From contig CAZJHX010000265.1 in NCBI GenBank assembly GCA_964545715.1, forward strand, positions 1 through 8,694: DNA of 8,694 nt, written 5' to 3'. The position numbers and the translations under genes are program-made. The DNA is from CAZJHX01 sp964545715. GTDB taxonomy: Bacteria; Myxococcota_A; UBA9042; GCA-2863065. Positions 6,056-8,694 of this stretch are shown here, in pieces. Position 1 is the first letter of the stretch. Every line of letters starts with the position of its first letter. The notes beneath the pieces are model-generated. The model was not told the origin of the DNA, searched no databases, and worked only from the letters and a program-made list of their open reading frames with translations.

Positions 6056-6061
6056 AGTATA
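6056..6061 (-). promoter_or_regulatory. Candidate -10 element of the minus-strand operon
   Basis: On the minus strand TATACT matches five of six bases of the -10 consensus. Initiation would fall near 6049, at the GTG at 6048 and downstream of the GTG at 6054. No ribosome site precedes either codon, so a leaderless transcript starting at GTG 6048 is possible. No convincing -35 is seen at 16-18 bases; the best offer is a T-rich stretch. Confidence 0.4.
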
Positions 6062-6083
6062 CAGCGAAAACGCTCAGCGAAAA
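6062..6083. repeat. Pair of 9-bp direct repeats next to the operon promoter
   Basis: CAGCGAAAA occurs at 6062-6070 and 6075-6083, offset 13 bp. Overlapping inverted repeats are present as well: AGCG-AAAA-CGCT at 6063-6074 and GAAAA-TCG-TTTTC at 6079-6091. They lie directly upstream of the TATACT element, in the -35 area, where a bound protein would block or help polymerase. The regulatory role is inferred. Confidence 0.45.
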
Positions 6084-6134
6084 TCGTTTTCTACATCAAA
6101 CGGCTTATTGTGTAAATGAGAGGCGTGGAGCGCC

Positions 6135-6156
6135 GCCCCAGCGGTTCCCGCGGGGC
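6135..6156 (-). terminator. Strong GC-rich hairpin after the large modular gene
   Basis: GCCCC (6135-6139) pairs with GGGGC (6152-6156), and GCGG (6141-6144) pairs with CCGC (6148-6151). A6140 is bulged and the loop is TTC. The nine-pair stem lies 34 bases after the stop of the minus-strand gene ending at 6190. No T-run follows on that strand, so it is not a classical intrinsic terminator. It may act in Rho-aided termination or as a 3'-end stabiliser. Confidence 0.35.
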
Positions 6157-6158
6157 AG

Positions 6159-6176
6159 CGCTCACACGTGTGAGCG
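6159..6176. promoter_or_regulatory. 18-bp perfect palindrome between the modular gene and the operon
   Basis: CGCTCACAC (6159-6167) and GTGTGAGCG (6168-6176) form a perfect palindrome with no spacer. It is 13 bases after the stop of the minus-strand gene ending at 6190 and about 100 bases upstream of the J-like/TPR gene. It could be part of a 3'-end structure together with the hairpin at 6135-6156, or an operator for the operon. Lack of a loop favours a protein-binding site over an RNA hairpin. Confidence 0.4.
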
Positions 6177-6189
6177 GGGGGCTGGTGAG

Positions 6190-8694
6190 TTACCAGACTT
6201 TGCAGGGGTCGACCTCAAACGGCGTCAGCGGCACGTGGTGCGACTGACCGGCGCCCATCAGGTGGCCCGTGATGAGCTGACCGTCGATGTTGGCGCTGTC
6301 GAAGGTCGTCTCGGCCATCGGCGCGAGCACCGTGCCCGGCAGCATGATCGACGTGATGGTCAACCACTGCGCGCTGGGCAGGTTCCACATCGTACGCGCC
6401 GCGTCGAAGCCGTTCATGCCCATGGACGACAAGGTCACCGCCGAGCCCGTGACGTTGATCAGCGCGATCGACCCGTTGGGGACGTCGATGCTGACCGTGT
6501 TGGCCGACGAGATGTCGTCGCCGTCAACGGTGAAGATGTTCACGTCGGCGTCGTCGCCGTGGAACAGCACGCCGCCCCAGGAGGTGACGGTCGTGGACCC
6601 GTTGACCTGCAGGCCGCCGAGCACGCCCGCCTGCTGTTTGAGCGACTTGCACTCCCAGGCGAAGTTGATCGGGTTGCCCTGCTGCAGGCTGCCGCCCACC
6701 ATGGTGACGTTGGCCACGTTCAGCGCGCCACCGTGGACGCCGTCACCGAAGATGGTGCCGGACTCGATGTCCATGTTGCCGCCGGACACCAGCGCCAGAC
6801 CACCGGGGTTGATCTCACCGACGCTGAAGCCGAACGCGGTCAGGTCACCCTTGGCCGCGACCTTGCCCTGCGCATCCTGCAAGCCGTTGTAATCGCCGCA
6901 CGCGAAGACGTTGTAGTCCGTCGCGGCGCCAAGCTCCACGGCCTCCGGGCAGCTCTTGCACTTCGGGTTCTCCTCGTACTTGCAGCCCTTGCTCGGGTGG
7001 CAGCTGTCCAGCGTACAGAAGTCCTTGTCGTCGCAGTTCTTGGGCTTGCCGCCGACGCACTTGCCGGACAGGCAGCTGTCGACCACGGTGCAGACGTTGC
7101 CGTCCGAGCACTTGGCGCCGTCGTTGGGCTTGCTCACGCAGCCGAGCTTGGCGTCGCAGAAGTCGGTGGTGCAGACGTTGCCGTCATCGCACTTCTTGGG
7201 GCTGGCGCCGACGCAGACGCCCTTGGAGCACGAGTCCTTCTGGGTGCAGACGCTGCCGTCGTCGCACGAGGTGCCCGACAGGTTCTTGGCCTTGCAGCCC
7301 TTCTGTGGGTCGCAGAAGTCCTTGGTGCACTCGTTGCCGTCGTCGCAGACCACTGGCTTGTGACCCTGGCAGCTGCCCTTTGAGCAGATGTCGACAGTTG
7401 TGCAGACGTTGCCGTCATCGCACTTGGCGCCCGAGTCCGGGATGTTCTGGCAGCCCTTCCACGGGTCGCAGACGTCCTTGGTGCACGGGTTGCCGTCGTC
7501 GCAGTTCTTGCCCTTGCCGCCGCCGCAGATGCCCTTGTTGCAGACATCGTTATGTGTGCAAGCATTGTCGTCGTCACATTTGTTGTTGTTGGGCTTGTAG
7601 ACGCAACCGAGCTTGCCGTTGCAGGAGTCGGTGGTGCAGACGTTGCCGTCATCGCACTTCTCGGCCTTGCCGCCCATGCACTGGCCTTCCCAGCAGCTGT
7701 CGTTGCTGGTGCAGACGTTACCGTCGTCACAGTTTGTGCCGTTCTTGCCCGGCAGTGACACACAGCCCTTCTTCTGCTGGCAGACGTCCACCGTGCACGG
7801 GTCGCCGTCGTCGCATTTGCTGGTCTGGGTGCCGCCGCACTGGTTGTTCTGGCACTTGTCGTTGAGTGTGCACTCGTTGCCGTCGTCGCACTTGGCGCCG
7901 TCAGCCGGGATGAACTGGCAGCCCTTCTGGGGGTCGCAGATGTCCTTGGTGCACGGGTTGCCGTCCTGACAGACCGACGACTGGTTGTTCACGCAGCCCA
8001 CCTTGGGGTCGCAGGTGTCGTTGGTGCAGGTGTTGCCGTCATCGCAGGACGCGTACTTGCTGGAAGTACACTGACCGTCCCAGCAGCTGTCGCCCAGCGA
8101 GCAGGCGTTGCCGTCGTCGCATTTGAGGCCGTCGGCGTTGACGTGGTTGCACCCGCCCTTGCCGTCACAGCTGTCCGTGGTGCACGGGTTGCCGTCGTCG
8201 CAGTTCAGCGGCTTGCCGGCCTTGCACTGGCCCTTGGAGCAGGTGTCGTTGACCGTACAGGCGTTGCCGTCGTTGCACGGGGCGCTGTTGTTGTTGTTGA
8301 TGCAGCCGCTCTTGGCGTTGCAGCTGTCGTCTGTGCAGATGTTGCCGTCGTTGCACTCGAGCGGCTTGCCCGACTTGCACTTGCCTTCCACACACCGGTC
8401 ATCGACCGTGCAGACGCTGCCGTCGGTGCACTTGGTCTTGCTCAGCGGCTGGTTGACGCAGCCCGACTTGGGGTTGCAGCTGTCCGCGGTGCAGACGTTG
8501 CCGTCGTTGCACTGGAGCGCTTTGCCCGGGATGCATTTGCCGCCGCCGCAGCTGTCGCCCACGGTGCAGGCGTTGCCGTCGTTGCATTTGTTGCCCTTGG
8601 TGGCCTTGTGCGTGCAGCCGACCTTGCTGTTGCAGCTGTTGTTACCGTGCACGCTATGTGATGGCGTAGCGGTCCGGCTATTTGATGTTGATCG
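6190..8694 (-). CDS. Large modular surface protein: 21 four-cysteine CDDGN modules followed by a choice-of-anchor A domain, N-terminus missing
   Basis: The frame ends at TAA 6192-6190 and stays open to the right edge, so the gene is 5' partial and its signal peptide is not visible. A GTG at 8652 could be read as a start but falls inside repeat-like sequence and has no ribosome site. Counting from it, residues 23-564 are 21 modules of 25-28 residues starting CDDGN or CNDGN, each with four cysteines. Residues about 574-820 fit a choice-of-anchor A domain: DYNVFACGDYNG, QGKVAAKGDLTAFGFSVG, then WNLPSAQWLTITS, MLPGTVLAPMA and GQLITGHLMGAGQSHHVPLTPF near the end. That domain class is found on secreted or surface-anchored bacterial proteins; no separate anchor follows it here. 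The paired cysteines and the Asp/Asn-rich loops suggest a rigid, disulfide-bonded, possibly calcium-binding stalk. Adhesion or an envelope role is inferred. Confidence 0.85.
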   Translation of the reverse strand, partial: RSTSNSRTATPSHSVHGNNSCNSKVGCTHKATKGNKCNDGNACTVGDSCGGGKCIPGKALQCNDGNVCTADSCNPKSGCVNQPLSKTKCTDGSVCTVDDRCVEGKCKSGKPLECNDGNICTDDSCNAKSGCINNNNSAPCNDGNACTVNDTCSKGQCKAGKPLNCDDGNPCTTDSCDGKGGCNHVNADGLKCDDGNACSLGDSCWDGQCTSSKYASCDDGNTCTNDTCDPKVGCVNNQSSVCQDGNPCTKDICDPQKGCQFIPADGAKCDDGNECTLNDKCQNNQCGGTQTSKCDDGDPCTVDVCQQKKGCVSLPGKNGTNCDDGNVCTSNDSCWEGQCMGGKAEKCDDGNVCTTDSCNGKLGCVYKPNNNKCDDDNACTHNDVCNKGICGGGKGKNCDDGNPCTKDVCDPWKGCQNIPDSGAKCDDGNVCTTVDICSKGSCQGHKPVVCDDGNECTKDFCDPQKGCKAKNLSGTSCDDGSVCTQKDSCSKGVCVGASPKKCDDGNVCTTDFCDAKLGCVSKPNDGAKCSDGNVCTVVDSCLSGKCVGGKPKNCDDKDFCTLDSCHPSKGCKYEENPKCKSCPEAVELGAATDYNVFACGDYNGLQDAQGKVAAKGDLTAFGFSVGEINPGGLALVSGGNMDIESGTIFGDGVHGGALNVANVTMVGGSLQQGNPINFAWECKSLKQQAGVLGGLQVNGSTTVTSWGGVLFHGDDADVNIFTVDGDDISSANTVSIDVPNGSIALINVTGSAVTLSSMGMNGFDAARTMWNLPSAQWLTITSIMLPGTVLAPMAETTFDSANIDGQLITGHLMGAGQSHHVPLTPFEVDPCKVW
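6961..8586 (-). repeat. Coding array of 21 alternating four-cysteine modules
   Basis: Two module classes alternate. Class A has cysteine spacing C-x5-C-x4-C-x5-C, as in CDDGNVCTTDSCNGKLGC, and a variable total length of 25-28 residues. Class B has C-x5-C-x5-C-x4-C, as in CDDGNVCTSNDSCWEGQC, and is exactly 25 residues in all ten copies. Eleven A and ten B modules are present. The order is strictly alternating from B to A except for two neighbouring A modules at about 7891-8046. The repeating unit is thus an A/B pair of about 156 bp. Confidence 0.85.

Noticed and set aside
5668..7383. Plus-strand frame of 571 residues spanning the operon head and the modular gene
   Set aside because: It crosses an intergenic region with promoter-like elements and is antisense to the J-like/TPR and modular genes. 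The Ala/Val-rich repeat look comes from antisense of the cysteine modules.
6961..8586. CRISPR array
   Set aside because: The regular period of about 78 bp is due to degenerate protein modules in an open reading frame. The repeats are not identical and the spacers are not unique non-coding sequence.

Overview
The window is a GC-rich stretch of a Gram-negative bacterium whose genes mostly encode lipoproteins and cell-surface proteins. Several signs suggest a deltaproteobacterium in the broad sense (Myxococcota or Bradymonadota type): arrays of CDDGNxCT cysteine modules, a choice-of-anchor A domain, a MopE-type metal-binding motif, Asp/Thr-rich lipoprotein linkers, a von Willebrand A lipoprotein with cysteine-rich inserts, and a J-domain/TPR protein. 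This placement is inference from protein style; there is no rRNA or marker gene. The odd length, the poly-G left end and the disturbed right end suggest that the window may be a whole draft contig.

Layout. At the left edge (1-916, minus) lies a lipoprotein with a concanavalin-like domain whose C-terminus is cut off by the window edge. A 200-base divergent intergenic region (917-1118) holds a 15-bp perfect palindrome, a 13-bp direct repeat and candidate promoters for both directions. To the right, a plus-strand pair encodes a two-HTH regulator (1119-1877) and an acidic lipoprotein with a MopE-like motif (1892-3013). This pair meets a minus-strand block tail to tail, with only 9 bases between the stop codons. 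Read in its own direction, the minus block is: a J-like/TPR protein with no HPD motif (6054-5197), a von Willebrand A lipoprotein (5168-3483) and an arginine-rich small lipoprotein (3469-3023). The short gaps suggest one operon. Upstream, a 135-base intergenic region with hairpins and direct repeats separates this block from a large modular protein (8694-6190) with 21 four-cysteine modules and a C-terminal choice-of-anchor A domain. Its N-terminus is lost at the right edge.

How the genes may work together. Three proteins carry recognisable lipoprotein signals, a fourth has a twin-arginine-like leader ending in a lipobox, and the large modular protein is probably also exported although its N-terminus is missing. 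The regulator is the only evident DNA-binding protein and sits beside a palindrome it could bind. The J-like/TPR protein is the only predicted cytoplasmic non-regulatory product and may act as a scaffold or assembly partner for the two lipoproteins that follow it. No mobile element, CRISPR array, tRNA, rRNA, toxin-antitoxin pair or defence gene was seen. The most promising lead for an undescribed system is the three-gene cassette (J-like/TPR, vWA lipoprotein, Arg-rich lipoprotein), but its function cannot be read from the sequence alone.
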